From Sporosarcina cascadiensis (GTDB taxonomy: Bacteria > Bacillota > Bacilli > Bacillales_A > Planococcaceae), in NCBI RefSeq assembly GCF_009650995.1, contig NZ_WHVV01000011.1, positions 52,638-116,637 on the forward strand: 64,000 nucleotides of DNA, read 5' to 3'. The position numbers were made by a program, and so were the translations under genes. Positions 26,106 to 36,161 of this stretch are shown here, in pieces. Positions within the stretch are counted from its first letter, which is position 1. Each line of letters starts with the position of its first letter. The notes under the pieces were generated by a model, which was given only the letters and a program-made list of their open reading frames with translations, was not told where the DNA came from and did not search any database.

Positions 26106-28040
26106 TTAAGAAGTAGGTGCCTTGATATGTGAAATATAGCGCCAGCGGATGAGGTAGAAGTAGAGCACCTGCATCAGCGCAAAGCCCGCCAGCACCAATG
26201 TTAACTCCTTCACTATCGAAATCTCCGCCAGCGCCTCCCAGATCACCTGCAGTGACAGGAAGGCGAAAACGCTATGGATGAACGACACGCCCCACGGAAA
26301 GAAAAACTGCGGGATTAACTGGCGGTTGACGATCTTCTTGAACTCGCGGTCCGTCATGCCGATCCGCTGCAGCACCGCATACTGCCTGCGGTCGTGGCTG
26401 AGTGACGTGTACAGCCGGAAATAGATAAAGCTGCCGGATGCGAGGAAAAATACGCCCGCCAGCAACAGTCCAATGAACAGCAGCAGCGAGAACGTCATCC
26501 GGATATGAGAATAATTCAACCCCGGATTCTCAAACTCAAAACGCACCGGGTCCCGGTCATCCAGCATCAGCCCCGCCAGCACCTGGGCATTAATCGACAA
26601 TCCGATATCTTTCGTCTTCTGCCATTCATTCACATTGAATGCGTAATACGTAAAGGATAAAGCCGAGCCTTTCGTCTGCTCTTCCACCCGGTCAAAATCC
26701 AGATGATTGAGCACGATGGTGTTGAGTCCCATCGCGTTGGGTGGGAATAATTTATACGGATAAACGCCTTCAACATTTAGCAGCAGATTGCTTTCCGCAA
26801 GCTTTGTACTGACGGTGGTATTCGACAGCTGCCCGGCAGCGGATGCACTTGCCGGCAGGAACATCGCATGCCCCTGCTCCAGCTGAAGCGGTTGCTGGCC
26901 GAATGAAGCGGCGAGCTCATTAAGATCCGCCAGCCTGACAATATTGACGCTGTTCTGCGTATAGGAAGACTGCTGTTCGAGAACCCGGAAACGCACAGCA
27001 AAGTAATCCAGGTTTTCCTGCTCCAGTTCACTTGTCAGCTGCGCGATATGGCGGTGTTCAAATTCATTATGCGGCAGACTTTTGTACACCAGCCCGAGCG
27101 GATTCACTTCCCTGTACTGAGAGGCGAATGACGTCAAGGAAGCCAGGATTCCGACGGACATAAAAGCAATCGTCGAGACAATCGTGACAATGAAAAACAT
27201 CCGCGCATTTTCTTTCAGACGCACGATGCTTTCTGAGATGGAAATCATCCAGAAATCACGCCAGAAAATATTCTTGCGGCTGCGCAGCGTATGCAAAATG
27301 AGCGGCAGTGTATCTGTAAAGAAGAAGTACGTGCCAAACGTAATAAGCGGCGGCAGCAGGAAAAACAGGCTCAGTATGCTTGAGCGTGAGACGAAAGCGG
27401 CCATCGCATAAGCCAGCACCAGCAAAATCACGCCGAAAATGCCGCGGCTTTTTGAATACATATAAACCGACTGGACTGCCGTATCGCCGTGCAGCAGATC
27501 GGAAATCTTTCCCTGCTGAATGAATACCGGCGCAATATAGGAAATGATGGCGAACAAACTGAGGAACGCCCCCATCGTCAGTCCAAATGGTTTCCATGAC
27601 AGATAGAGCGGCAGCACCGGAATCTGCACAATTGCTTTCACAATCATGAAAAAGAATTTCGAGAACATAAAGCCAATGAAAATCCCCGTTAAAATCGAAG
27701 CGAAACCGAGCAGCATGGTCTCGATGAAAATGAGCCGGTGCAGCTGCCGTTTCGCCATGCCGAGCAATAACAGCACCCCGAACTCTTTCGATCGCGCCTG
27801 CAGAAAGGCCCGCATCGAGTAGAACAGGAAAAACAGCGTGAAGATGAACAAGACTAATTCGGCAATTCCCATTCCAAGTGCTGAAATTTCTTTCAAAAAC
27901 GTATTTTCAATCGACGGGTGGAACAGCAGCATCGAATACAGGAAAAACACCATGACCGAAAACACACTGGCCATGAAAAATGCTGCGTACACCCGCCGAT
28001 TCCGGACGACATTACGGTAAGCGAACTGACGAAAAGTCAT
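26106..28040 (-). CDS. BceB-type ABC transporter permease
   Basis: 644 residues, typical length. About ten hydrophobic helices with the FtsX-like domain at both ends and a large extracellular domain of about 200 residues between the seventh and eighth helices. N-terminus MTFRQFAYRNVVRNRRVYAAFF is characteristic. BceAB-type pumps remove or release lipid-II-binding peptide antibiotics and act as the sensor. It overlaps the ATPase gene by 29 nt. Confidence 0.93.
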   Translation of the reverse strand: MTFRQFAYRNVVRNRRVYAAFFMASVFSVMVFFLYSMLLFHPSIENTFLKEISALGMGIAELVLFIFTLFFLFYSMRAFLQARSKEFGVLLLLGMAKRQLHRLIFIETMLLGFASILTGIFIGFMFSKFFFMIVKAIVQIPVLPLYLSWKPFGLTMGAFLSLFAIISYIAPVFIQQGKISDLLHGDTAVQSVYMYSKSRGIFGVILLVLAYAMAAFVSRSSILSLFFLLPPLITFGTYFFFTDTLPLILHTLRSRKNIFWRDFWMISISESIVRLKENARMFFIVTIVSTIAFMSVGILASLTSFASQYREVNPLGLVYKSLPHNEFEHRHIAQLTSELEQENLDYFAVRFRVLEQQSSYTQNSVNIVRLADLNELAASFGQQPLQLEQGHAMFLPASASAAGQLSNTTVSTKLAESNLLLNVEGVYPYKLFPPNAMGLNTIVLNHLDFDRVEEQTKGSALSFTYYAFNVNEWQKTKDIGLSINAQVLAGLMLDDRDPVRFEFENPGLNYSHIRMTFSLLLFIGLLLAGVFFLASGSFIYFRLYTSLSHDRRQYAVLQRIGMTDREFKKIVNRQLIPQFFFPWGVSFIHSVFAFLSLQVIWEALAEISIVKELTLVLAGFALMQVLYFYLIRWRYISHIKAPTS

Positions 28041-28791
28041 TTACATTGCCTCCAAGTAATGACAGCACATTCAGGATGCGCTGGAAAAAAGTCTGACGGC
28101 GCTCGTCTTTATAAATTTCATTGAAAAATTCGCCGTCTTTAATGAACAGCACACGGTCGCAATAACTTGCGGCGATCGGATCATGTGTCACCATGATGAT
28201 CGTTGTCTTTTCATGCTGATTAATATGTTCGAGCAGCTCGAGCACGTCTTTTGCCGATTTCGAATCCAGGTTTCCTGTCGGCTCATCCGCCAGTACAATG
28301 CTCGGCTGGTGAATCAGAGCGCGGCCAATTGCGGTGCGCTGCGCCTGTCCGCCAGACAATTCATCCGGACGGCGCTCCAAAATATCCTCCAGACGCAGTT
28401 TGCGCGCCATATCCTCTACTTTCGCTTTCATTTCATGGACAGGCAGACCGTCGAGCGTCAGCGGCAGCACTAGGTTTTCCTCCACTGTCAGCATTTGCAG
28501 TAAATTGATTTCCTGAAAGACAAAGCCGATCTGGCGCCTTCTGAACAGCGCAATTTCATTTTGACTGAGTGTTTCGGGTTCGACGCCGCCAATGAGAATT
28601 CTGCCGTACGTCGGAATATCCGTCGCCATCAGCAAATTCAAAAGTGTCGTCTTGCCACTCCCAGAAGGTCCCATAATCGCGACAAATTCGCCTTCCTGCA
28701 CGTCAAAATCCAGTTGATTCAGCGCGCGGTGCATCACTTTGCCTTCGTAGATTTTCGTGACTTCCTCCATCTTAACGACCGGTTTCCTCAT
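28012..28791 (-). CDS. BceA-type ABC transporter ATP-binding protein
   Basis: 259 residues from ATG 28791; starts at 28815 or 28800 are possible. Walker A GPSGSGKTTLL, signature DELSGGQAQRTAIGRALIHQ, Walker B SIVLADEPTGNLD, switch histidine IMVTHD. MacB/BceA subfamily. Overlaps the histidine kinase and the permease genes, so one operon. Confidence 0.94.
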   Translation of the reverse strand: MRKPVVKMEEVTKIYEGKVMHRALNQLDFDVQEGEFVAIMGPSGSGKTTLLNLLMATDIPTYGRILIGGVEPETLSQNEIALFRRRQIGFVFQEINLLQMLTVEENLVLPLTLDGLPVHEMKAKVEDMARKLRLEDILERRPDELSGGQAQRTAIGRALIHQPSIVLADEPTGNLDSKSAKDVLELLEHINQHEKTTIIMVTHDPIAASYCDRVLFIKDGEFFNEIYKDERRQTFFQRILNVLSLLGGNVNDFSSVRLP

Positions 28792-29806
28792 TTGACCGTT
28801 CATTCGGCTGTTCACCCGCCTCTCCGTCTGTAAATAATAGGGCCACCGTCGTACCTTCCCCTTGCTTCGATGAGATCGTCAGTTCATGGCCTAAACGCTG
28901 ACAGACTTCTGACGCAATATAAAGACCCATCCCGGTAGATTCACCGGACAGCCGGCCATTTTCTCCCGTGAAGAACGCCTTCGTCACCCGGTGCAGATCG
29001 GACGCGGGAATGCCTATTCCTTCATCCGTAATCTCGAGCAGCAGGCCGTCCGTTCGCTGATTGGCCGTTACATAGATTTTCTTGCCTTTTTCAAACGTAT
29101 ATTTTACCGCATTTGTGATAAATTGATTGAGCATGAATTTGATCCATTTATGATCGGTCGCGACCGTCAGCTGCTCGTCTACATTCAGTACTGGAAATAA
29201 ACCGTTCGCAATGAACAGCCGCTTATTTTCATTCAGCACTTCCTGCAATAAAGTCCTTAACGGCAGTCGCTCGATCTGCATATCGTCCTCAAACGTTTCA
29301 AGCCGTGCATTCACCAGGACGATTTCGAGACCCAAACGGATCCTTTCGACTTCCTGCCCGACACTTTTCTTGTCTACTTCCTCTTCCTGCAGCAGCAAAT
29401 TAATGACCGAAATCGGCGTTTTCATTTGATGCACCCACTGATTCATGAAATGCAAGTGGCGGTGCTGGACATTATACAGATTCTGGACTTCATGCTGATA
29501 CAGGCGGTACAATTCGCGCGTGAATTCCGTCGTCTTGCGGTTTTCCGGCGTCAGTACATGCCGGATGAGCGCATCTTCCATTTTCTGCGGCTTGTCTACA
29601 ATCGCTGCATAGAACGACCGCCGCATAATAAATTTTCCCGTCAAATAAAAAGCAGTCAGCAGCATACTCATCGCCACTGAATAAATGGCGGTGTTCGGAT
29701 TCCTAAAACCATCCAGCCAGTACAGCAGCAAAATGAACAGTACCAGTCCTACCTGAAACAGCATGAACGGGACATGTTCTTTAACGAACAGCATAACCGC
29801 TTTCAT
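28772..29806 (-). CDS. BceS-type intramembrane-sensing histidine kinase
   Basis: 344 residues. Two close membrane helices (FMLFQVGLVLFILLLYWLDG; YSVAMSMLLTAFYLTGKFIM) and almost no extracellular loop. The phospho-acceptor is H in FMNQWVHQMKTPISVINLLL; the ATPase domain has NQFITNAVKYT, DEGIGIP and STGMGLYIA. This kinase class takes its signal from the neighbouring permease. Overlaps the regulator gene by 1 nt. Confidence 0.93.
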   Translation of the reverse strand: MKAVMLFVKEHVPFMLFQVGLVLFILLLYWLDGFRNPNTAIYSVAMSMLLTAFYLTGKFIMRRSFYAAIVDKPQKMEDALIRHVLTPENRKTTEFTRELYRLYQHEVQNLYNVQHRHLHFMNQWVHQMKTPISVINLLLQEEEVDKKSVGQEVERIRLGLEIVLVNARLETFEDDMQIERLPLRTLLQEVLNENKRLFIANGLFPVLNVDEQLTVATDHKWIKFMLNQFITNAVKYTFEKGKKIYVTANQRTDGLLLEITDEGIGIPASDLHRVTKAFFTGENGRLSGESTGMGLYIASEVCQRLGHELTISSKQGEGTTVALLFTDGEAGEQPNERSNEETGR

Positions 29807-30504
29807 TACGCTTCAGACTCCGGTACAAATCGATAGCCTGCGCCGCGGACTGTTTCAATCCACGAGCTCACATCGTAATCCGACAGTTTCTTGCGCACCC
29901 GCGCCATATTGACGTTGAGTGTGTTTTCATCGACAAACGACTGATCATCCCATAATTCTTCCAGCAGCCGCTCCCGCGAAACCACTTTCGGCGACTCGCC
30001 CATCAATAATTCCAGAATGACACATTCCTTTTTCTGCAGCGGAATCTCTTCGTCGCCCTTTTGCAGCGCCATCCGCTCTATGTATAATGTCAAATCTCCG
30101 GACACGATGATCCGTTCCGATTGATTCGGCGAATATTCCCCCACCGAACGCCGCAAATGACTTTTAATTTTCGCCAGCACAATCTCATAATGAAACGGTT
30201 TCGTAATGAAATCATCTCCGCCATTTTCCAGCGCAAATACCTGATCCATATCACCCGACCGTGCCGAAATGAAAATGATCGGACACATCGTATGCTGCCG
30301 AAGCTGGCGGCACCAGTAGTAGCCGTCGTAAATCGGCAGGTTAATATCGAGCAGCACCAAATGCGGATTATACGCCGTGACTTCCTCCACCACTCTGTCG
30401 AAGTCTTCTATAATGGCCACTTCATACTGATACTTCTCGAGCGTCCCCGCCAGCAGCTGTGCAATTTTCTGATCATCTTCCACAATGAAAATCCGATGTT
30501 TCAC
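29806..30504 (-). CDS. BceR-type response regulator
   Basis: 232 residues. Receiver domain with phospho-acceptor D in HLVLLDINLPIYDGYYWCRQ, then an OmpR winged helix (VNMARVRKKLSDYDVSSWIE). First gene of the regulator-kinase-ATPase-permease operon; such regulators activate their own transporter when peptides such as bacitracin are present. Substrate here unknown. Confidence 0.93.
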   Translation of the reverse strand: MKHRIFIVEDDQKIAQLLAGTLEKYQYEVAIIEDFDRVVEEVTAYNPHLVLLDINLPIYDGYYWCRQLRQHTMCPIIFISARSGDMDQVFALENGGDDFITKPFHYEIVLAKIKSHLRRSVGEYSPNQSERIIVSGDLTLYIERMALQKGDEEIPLQKKECVILELLMGESPKVVSRERLLEELWDDQSFVDENTLNVNMARVRKKLSDYDVSSWIETVRGAGYRFVPESEA

Positions 30505-30618
30505 CGCAATCCCCCACTTTCCTGTTGCTATAAGTATAACGTATTTAGCCGTCCGGATAAATTCAGACCCTTACTCGAAAAAAGCGCATGCCCCGAAAGA
30601 CACGCGCTCCTGTTCTCC

Positions 30619-31611
30619 TTAATAAATCAAACCGACAAACTCGTCCAGCTGAATACCGCCTAAAATCTTCTCGACATCCATTGATTCCAGAGCTTCTGTA
30701 ATCGCCTGACGCTCGTACTTCACGCCAATTAATTTCTGTTCAATCTCCTGCACTTCCCCGACGCCGAAAAAGTCACCGTAAATATGTATATTTTCAATGA
30801 TTCCTTTTTCCACATGCAAGCGCACATCGATGCCGCCGACAGGAAAACGTTTCGACTGCTGGACATTGAATTTCGGTGAGCGCCCGTAATTCCAGTCCCA
30901 GTTGCCATAGCGTTCTGCCGACAGCTCATTAATTTTATTCCAGTCTTCATCCGTCAGTTCACGGTATTCAATATGTTCTTCGCCGTCGAACATCGAGTTG
31001 AGGATTTCCTGTCTGAACTGCTCAATTGAAATCGGCTCTTCCAGGAACTCCGAAATATTCGCTACACGGCTGCGAATGGACTTAATGCCTTTCGACTCGA
31101 TTTTATCTTTCTTCACTTTCAGCGAGTTGACGACGCCTTCCATGTCTGTATCAAACAGCAAAGTTCCATGACTAAACATCCGGCCGCCCGTTGCAAACTG
31201 TGCATTGCCGGAAATTTTCCGGCCGTCGATCAGAATATCATTGCGCCCCTGCAATTCCGCTTTAACACCCATTTTCGCCAGCGCATCTGTTACAGGCTCC
31301 GTAAACTTCTTGAAATTACGGAAGGACTCGCCGTCGTCTTTCGTAATAAAACTGAAATTCAGGTTGCCGTGGTCATGGTACACCGCCCCGCCGCCGGACA
31401 GCCTGCGCACCACATGGATTCCTTCGCTGTCCACAAACTCTGTATTGATTTCTTCAATTGTGTTCTGATTCTTGCCGATAATGATGGACGGTTCGTTGAT
31501 ATAGAACAGCAAGTACGAATCCTTGTCCACATCCATCGTCTGCAGCACATATTCCTCAATCGCCAGGTTAATCCGCGGATCTGTAATGCCTTTATTATCG
31601 ATAAACTTCAT
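30619..31611 (-). CDS. lplJ: Lipoate-protein ligase
   Basis: 330 residues. Signature RRLSGGGAVYHDHGNLNFSF with the lipoyl-AMP site, and a C-terminal accessory domain (about 250-330). Attaches scavenged lipoate to dehydrogenase E2 and GcvH proteins. B. subtilis lplJ (yhfJ) is also beside a yhfH gene. Confidence 0.95.
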   Translation of the reverse strand: MKFIDNKGITDPRINLAIEEYVLQTMDVDKDSYLLFYINEPSIIIGKNQNTIEEINTEFVDSEGIHVVRRLSGGGAVYHDHGNLNFSFITKDDGESFRNFKKFTEPVTDALAKMGVKAELQGRNDILIDGRKISGNAQFATGGRMFSHGTLLFDTDMEGVVNSLKVKKDKIESKGIKSIRSRVANISEFLEEPISIEQFRQEILNSMFDGEEHIEYRELTDEDWNKINELSAERYGNWDWNYGRSPKFNVQQSKRFPVGGIDVRLHVEKGIIENIHIYGDFFGVGEVQEIEQKLIGVKYERQAITEALESMDVEKILGGIQLDEFVGLIY

Positions 31612-31755
31612 ATTTGCACACTCCTCACAATTTTGTCACATTTATTTTTAATGAATTCTCACAATTCAGAACCTCTAAAACCTCACTGAAGCGCGTCACG
31701 AAAGGCCTGAATCCAGTTTAACAGAAATTTATGGCGAGTGTTGACTTTTACACCC

Positions 31756-31764
31756 TGTTATAAT
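31756..31764 (+). promoter_or_regulatory. Extended -10 promoter of yhfH
   Basis: TGTTATAAT gives an extended -10 about 57 nt before the start codon. A TTGACT at 31741 is only 12 nt upstream of the -10, too close to be its -35. Confidence 0.55.
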
Positions 31765-31820
31765 ACACTATGAATATAGCAAGGAGTTATACAACAACAA
31801 CCAAAGGGGATGTATATATT

Positions 31821-31946
31821 ATGGTAGAAAGTATTGTAGAGTTTTTCAGAAACTTGCCGGCGAAGGTTTGTGTAACATGTGGAAACGACATCGAAGAGCA
31901 GCACGAGTGCTACTCTAATCACTGTGATCACTGCAACGTAAAATAA
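31821..31946 (+). CDS. yhfH: YhfH family small zinc-finger protein
   Basis: 41 residues. Reads MVESIVEFFRNLPAK, then CVTCGNDIEEQHECYSNHCDHC: two cysteine pairs for one zinc. AAAGGGG lies 11 nt upstream of ATG 31821. YhfH is a small conserved Bacillales protein of unknown role, and this position beside lplJ matches B. subtilis. Confidence 0.85.
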   Translation: MVESIVEFFRNLPAKVCVTCGNDIEEQHECYSNHCDHCNVK

Positions 31947-31962
31947 ATAAAACTTTCATTCG

Positions 31963-31990
31963 GCGGATATTTCGATATTCGCTTTTTTTT
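31963..31990 (+). terminator. Terminator of yhfH
   Basis: Imperfect stem GCGGATAT / ATATTCGC with loop TTCG followed by eight T. Lies 17 nt after the yhfH stop. Confidence 0.8.
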
Positions 31991-31994
31991 ATGC

Positions 31995-32196
31995 CTAAAT
32001 TCAGCGCCAGCGCGCGAAAACTGTGCACTGCCGCGCGAAACAGCGGCGGCAGCGAGCGAATCATTCATTCAACCGCACCTAAAAGCCGCTGCCGCGAACC
32101 AAAGGCTGCGTTTGCCGCGCGTTACCGGCGTCATCGCGCGCCATTCACCCCGTTCTGCGAGCCAATCCGCTGGTCCACCGCACATTTAGCACAGGC
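31995..32196 (-). repeat. Second-family 21-bp array (TTTCGCGCG type), nine to ten units
   Basis: On the plus strand blocks start with GCGCGAAA, GCGCGAAA, GAGCGAAT, GCACCTAA, GAACCAAA, GCGCGTTA, GCGCCATT, GAGCCAAT and GCACATTT, each 21 bp after the last. The complement gives a TTTCGCGCG core as in the array at 55163. It abuts array C with opposite orientation. Confidence 0.75.
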
Positions 32197-32344
32197 TATG
32201 ATCACCTGCGGGGCAGCATGATCACAGCGCCGGCGTCCATGATCACTCCGCAGACCCCAATGAGCGCACGGCCACTCTGTATGATCATTCCAGCACGGAC
32301 TATGATCACCTGACACAATCCAATGATCATCCGGCCAAAAAACC
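32197..32344 (+). repeat. 21-bp periodic array C, seven ATGATCA/ATGAGCG units
   Basis: Core words at 32198, 32218, 32239, 32260, 32281, 32302 and 32323: one 20-bp and five 21-bp steps. Unit 4 is ATGAGCG, all others ATGATCA. The single 20-bp step would break any reading frame, so it is not coding. The last unit ends ATCCGGCCAAAAAA, as array B does. Confidence 0.94.
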
Positions 32345-32360
32345 AGAAAATGTCCAAACG

Positions 32361-32406
32361 AAAAAAGCTGTCCGGCAAGTCATCATTCAATGACTTGCCG
32401 GACAGC
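32361..32406 (-). terminator. Terminator of the hem operon
   Basis: Stem GCTGTCCGGCAAGTCA / TGACTTGCCGGACAGC, 16 bp, followed by T residues on the minus strand. It begins 8 nt after the hemY stop. Confidence 0.93.
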
Positions 32407-32413
32407 CTGGTTC

Positions 32414-33832
32414 TTATTCAGTAAAAAGCTGCGACAGTACATTCTCCATCGCCTCGACTCCCTGATCGATACAATCCGGCAAGCCGACGCCGTCATATGA
32501 CGCCCCAGCCAGCTGTACCATCGGGAACTGCGTCTGAAGTTCCTGCCGTGCGCGAATAATCTTCTCTTTATGTCCGACCCGATACTGGGGCCGGTCATCT
32601 TTCCAGCGTGTGATCACACAGAATTCGGGCTGTCCTTCCAGGTCAAGAATTTGGCGCAGATCCTCCAAGACGATTTTCTCGATTTCGCTGTCCGGCAAAT
32701 CAACGATCGCTTCTTCCCCTAGGCGTCCGACAAACGCGCGGATTAATACTTTATCATCTGGCGTTGTAGTCGGCCATTTGCGGTCAACGAGTGTGCACGC
32801 GGTAATCGAATAATTACTGCTGCGCGGCACAAGGAATCCCGTGCCGTCTATTTCACGTTTCATTGCTGCCTTTGGAAAACCGAGTGCTACCGTCGCGACA
32901 GAAGTCGTCGGGATCGTACCGAGTTCCTGCAATAAACCGTACGGCTCGAACAGCTGACTCGCAACGGAATGACTCGTGGCTAAAATGACGGCGTCCGCTT
33001 CTATCTGCTGCTGATCGCTCATCTTCAAAATGGCCCGGCCGTCTTGCTTGTTCAGCTTCATCACACGTGTGCCTTTTAAAATTTCCACATCAGCCAGCTG
33101 TTCTTCAAGCGCCTCCACTACCGATTCCAGTCCATTTCGGAACGTATGGAATGCTCCTGCCTTTTTGGAACTGTGGCTGTTTTTCTGCGGCAATTGTTTA
33201 GGCGTTGTTTTCTTCATGCCTACAATCAGGCTGCGATGCTTTTTTTCCACTTCATAGAATTGCGGAAACGTGGATTCCAGGCTCATTTGGTCAATATCGC
33301 CGGCATACACACCGGACAGCAGCGGCTCAATGAGATTTTCCACTACTTCTGTCCCGAAGCGGCGGCGGAAAAAGTGGCCCAGCGACTGATCGCCCGTTAC
33401 TTCAGACCTCGGCAGCACAAAATCCCCTGCCGCACGAAGTTTGCCCGTCAGACTGAACAGCCCCGACGTAATGAAAGGTTTGATTTCTGTCGGTATGCCC
33501 ATTACCGCACCCGCAGGAATCGGATGCATTTCATCCTGCAGTAAAATATAGGCCTGCCCTGTCGCATTTCGCACGAGCTGATCAGCGATGCCAAGATCCT
33601 CCGCCAGCTGATCAACACTTTTCTTACGGATCAGAAAGGAGTCGGGACCGCGTTCGATAATATAGCCGTCTCGACGGACTGTCTGGATTTTCCCGCCCAG
33701 TTCAGTTGACGCTTCAATCAAGGTAATATCAAGAGGATATCCTTGTTCTTCAGCTGCCTTCTGCATATAATAAGCCGCTGAGAGTCCTGTAATGCCTCCA
33801 CCGATGATGACTGCTTTTTTTCGTTCACTCAT
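32414..33832 (-). CDS. hemY: Coproporphyrinogen/protoporphyrinogen oxidase HemY
   Basis: 472 residues from ATG 33832 (GGAGG upstream). N-terminal FAD motif AVIIGGGITGLSAAYYM and C-terminal VQLAGASYDGVGLPDCIDQG. In Bacillota this enzyme oxidises coproporphyrinogen III in the coproporphyrin-dependent haem route. Last gene of hemEHY, 28 nt after hemH. Confidence 0.95.
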   Translation of the reverse strand: MSERKKAVIIGGGITGLSAAYYMQKAAEEQGYPLDITLIEASTELGGKIQTVRRDGYIIERGPDSFLIRKKSVDQLAEDLGIADQLVRNATGQAYILLQDEMHPIPAGAVMGIPTEIKPFITSGLFSLTGKLRAAGDFVLPRSEVTGDQSLGHFFRRRFGTEVVENLIEPLLSGVYAGDIDQMSLESTFPQFYEVEKKHRSLIVGMKKTTPKQLPQKNSHSSKKAGAFHTFRNGLESVVEALEEQLADVEILKGTRVMKLNKQDGRAILKMSDQQQIEADAVILATSHSVASQLFEPYGLLQELGTIPTTSVATVALGFPKAAMKREIDGTGFLVPRSSNYSITACTLVDRKWPTTTPDDKVLIRAFVGRLGEEAIVDLPDSEIEKIVLEDLRQILDLEGQPEFCVITRWKDDRPQYRVGHKEKIIRARQELQTQFPMVQLAGASYDGVGLPDCIDQGVEAMENVLSQLFTE

Positions 33833-33860
33833 GTCCTCCGTCACTCCGATCCTGCTGCAT

Positions 33861-34796
33861 TTAATTCGCTTCGTTCAATTTATCGAGCACCGCATCCGCC
33901 ATCGCATCTACGAATAAAGCATCCGTATTCGGCATGGCCGGTCTGTGATACGCTGCGCCGATTTCATCACAAACTATTTTACATTCGTAATCATTGTCAT
34001 ACAGCACTTCCAAGTGGTCCGACACGAAACCAACCGGTGTGTAGACAAATGATTGATAGCCTTTTGTTTCGAATAATTCACGCGTCAAATCCTGTACATC
34101 AGGCCCGAGCCAAGGTTCGCCCGTCTGCCCTTCACTCTGCCAGCCGAGCGCGTATGTTTTTACGCCTGCTGCCTCTGTAATCATCTCTGCTGTTTCTTTC
34201 AGCTGGTCGGCATATGGATCGCCGTTTGCCAAGATCTTTTCGGGCAAGGAGTGCGCTGATACAATCAGGCATGTATTTTCGCGTTCCGCTTCGTCCATCG
34301 CACCATAAGTCTCGCGCAGCTGATTTGCCCAGTACTCGATAAATTTCGGCTGCTTATACCAGCTTTCCACTGATGTCAGACGAATGCCGTGTTTGTCCGC
34401 TTCTTCCTGCGCGCGGCCATTATAGGATTTAACAGAGAATGTGGAGAAATGAGGTGCCAGAACGATCGACACAGCTTCTTCGATTCCGTCATTGTGCATT
34501 TTCTGGACTGCATCTTCAATGAACGGCGCAATATGCTTCAAGCCGATATACACATGGAACTCGATATCATGTTGCACTTCATTCAAATGGCTGCCAAGCG
34601 CATTCGCCTGATCTTCCGTAATGCGTGCCAGCGGAGATATCCCGCCGATTGCTTCATAACGGCTGCGTAAATCTTCCAGTTGTTCAGGTGCCGGCGGACG
34701 GCCTCTGCGGATATGCGTATAGTAAGATTCTATGTCTTCATATGAATTCGGTGTGCCGTAAGCCATTACAAGTAAGCCCATTTTCTTCTTTGTCAT
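33861..34796 (-). CDS. hemH: Ferrochelatase (coproporphyrin type) HemH
   Basis: 311 residues from ATG 34796 (GAGGTG 7 nt upstream). Begins [42 protein letters not shown] and the acidic [11 protein letters not shown] region are typical. Inserts iron into coproporphyrin III. Middle gene of the operon. Confidence 0.95.
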   Translation of the reverse strand: MTKKKMGLLVMAYGTPNSYEDIESYYTHIRRGRPPAPEQLEDLRSRYEAIGGISPLARITEDQANALGSHLNEVQHDIEFHVYIGLKHIAPFIEDAVQKMHNDGIEEAVSIVLAPHFSTFSVKSYNGRAQEEADKHGIRLTSVESWYKQPKFIEYWANQLRETYGAMDEAERENTCLIVSAHSLPEKILANGDPYADQLKETAEMITEAAGVKTYALGWQSEGQTGEPWLGPDVQDLTRELFETKGYQSFVYTPVGFVSDHLEVLYDNDYECKIVCDEIGAAYHRPAMPNTDALFVDAMADAVLDKLNEAN

Positions 34797-34820
34797 CTGT
34801 ATCACCTCAAAAATTTGATT

Positions 34821-35864
34821 TTATTTTGCCCGTAATTGCGCACTGTACTCATGAACGAAAGCTGTCAGCCGCTTCAGTGTTGCCGGATTCACTTCCGGGA
34901 ATACCCCGTGCCCCAAGTTAAAGATATGGCTGCCGTGTTCGACGCCTTGCTCCACGATGATTTTCGCGCGCTCTTCAATCACCGGCCAGTCTGCAAGCAG
35001 CATAGACGGATCCAAGTTTCCTTGAAGCGTCTTTGTCAATCCGCGTTCCCCTGCTTCTTTAACCGATAAACGCCAGTCCAGTCCCACCACATCAACAGGC
35101 AGATCATGCCATTCATTCGCCAGATGGCTTGCGCCTACACCGAATGTAATCAAAGGAACGTTTAATTTGCGAAGCTCAGTGAAGATTTTCGTCATCGTCG
35201 GCTTAATGAAAATCCGGTAGTCCGAGACGTTGAGCGCTCCCACCCACGAATCAAAGATTTGTACCGCTTTGGCTCCCGCCGCCACTTGCGCCTGGATATA
35301 CGTAATCGTCATATCCGCAAGTTTATCCATCAATGCGAACCAGGCTTCAGGTTTAGATACCATGAAAGATTTCGTCAGGTTATAGCTTTTCGACGGTCCG
35401 CCTTCAATCATATAGCTCGCAAGCGTGAACGGAGCGCCCGCAAAACCGATCAGCGGCACATTCAGCTGCTCCTGTGTAAGAAGTTTGATCGTATCTAATA
35501 CATACGGCACTTGCTCTTCCGCTGAAAACTCTCCCAGATTTTCGATATCCTGAGCAGATCGGATCGGATTCGAGATGACAGGTCCCACGCCTGATTTAAT
35601 CTTTACATCCACACCGATTCCCACTAATGGCGTCACAATATCTTTATACAGAATGGCTGCATCGACATCATACTGATCAACCGGCAGCTTCGTTACGTAC
35701 GCACATAACTCAGGCTGATGTGTGATTTCCTCCAAGGAGTACTTTTCTTTGATTTTACGATATTCCGGCTGCGAACGTCCCGCCTGGCGCATGAACCATA
35801 CCGGAGTATGCTCAATCTTTTCTCCTCTGGCAGCACGAAGCAATGTATCATTAAACGCTGTCAT
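34821..35864 (-). CDS. hemE: Uroporphyrinogen decarboxylase
   Basis: 347 residues; GTG 35870 is an alternative start. N-terminal signature [16 protein letters not shown] and second signature [17 protein letters not shown]. Converts uroporphyrinogen III to coproporphyrinogen III. First gene of hemEHY. Confidence 0.96.
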   Translation of the reverse strand: MTAFNDTLLRAARGEKIEHTPVWFMRQAGRSQPEYRKIKEKYSLEEITHQPELCAYVTKLPVDQYDVDAAILYKDIVTPLVGIGVDVKIKSGVGPVISNPIRSAQDIENLGEFSAEEQVPYVLDTIKLLTQEQLNVPLIGFAGAPFTLASYMIEGGPSKSYNLTKSFMVSKPEAWFALMDKLADMTITYIQAQVAAGAKAVQIFDSWVGALNVSDYRIFIKPTMTKIFTELRKLNVPLITFGVGASHLANEWHDLPVDVVGLDWRLSVKEAGERGLTKTLQGNLDPSMLLADWPVIEERAKIIVEQGVEHGSHIFNLGHGVFPEVNPATLKRLTAFVHEYSAQLRAK

Positions 35865-36161
35865 ATTCACCGAACCCTCTTTCCGTTATTTTACGTTATT
35901 CAATCAGTAAATTATTATCCGTTAATCATCATAAACCGTTGACAAGTCAATGTATAGCGAATTGCCCCTTTGTCATAATTTTGTGCTTACCGCGGGCGGC
36001 ACTTCGTCATTTTTTAGACAATCATTCTTCGATAACAAACTCACTCCGTGTTTGATTTGAAGTATTTAGGGGAATTAATTACTATATACAATACATAACA
36101 GGACAGAAATCTTTACGCATATGTTCACAACACTGTTACTAGTCAAAGGAGGAAATGATTT

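Noticed and set aside
31741..31764. TTGACT plus TATAAT as a standard sigma-A promoter
   Set aside because: Spacing is 12 nt; the extended -10 alone is a better explanation.
15808..32344. CRISPR arrays
   Set aside because: Conserved words are only 7-8 bp with 21-bp period and there are no cas genes; spacer and repeat lengths do not fit.
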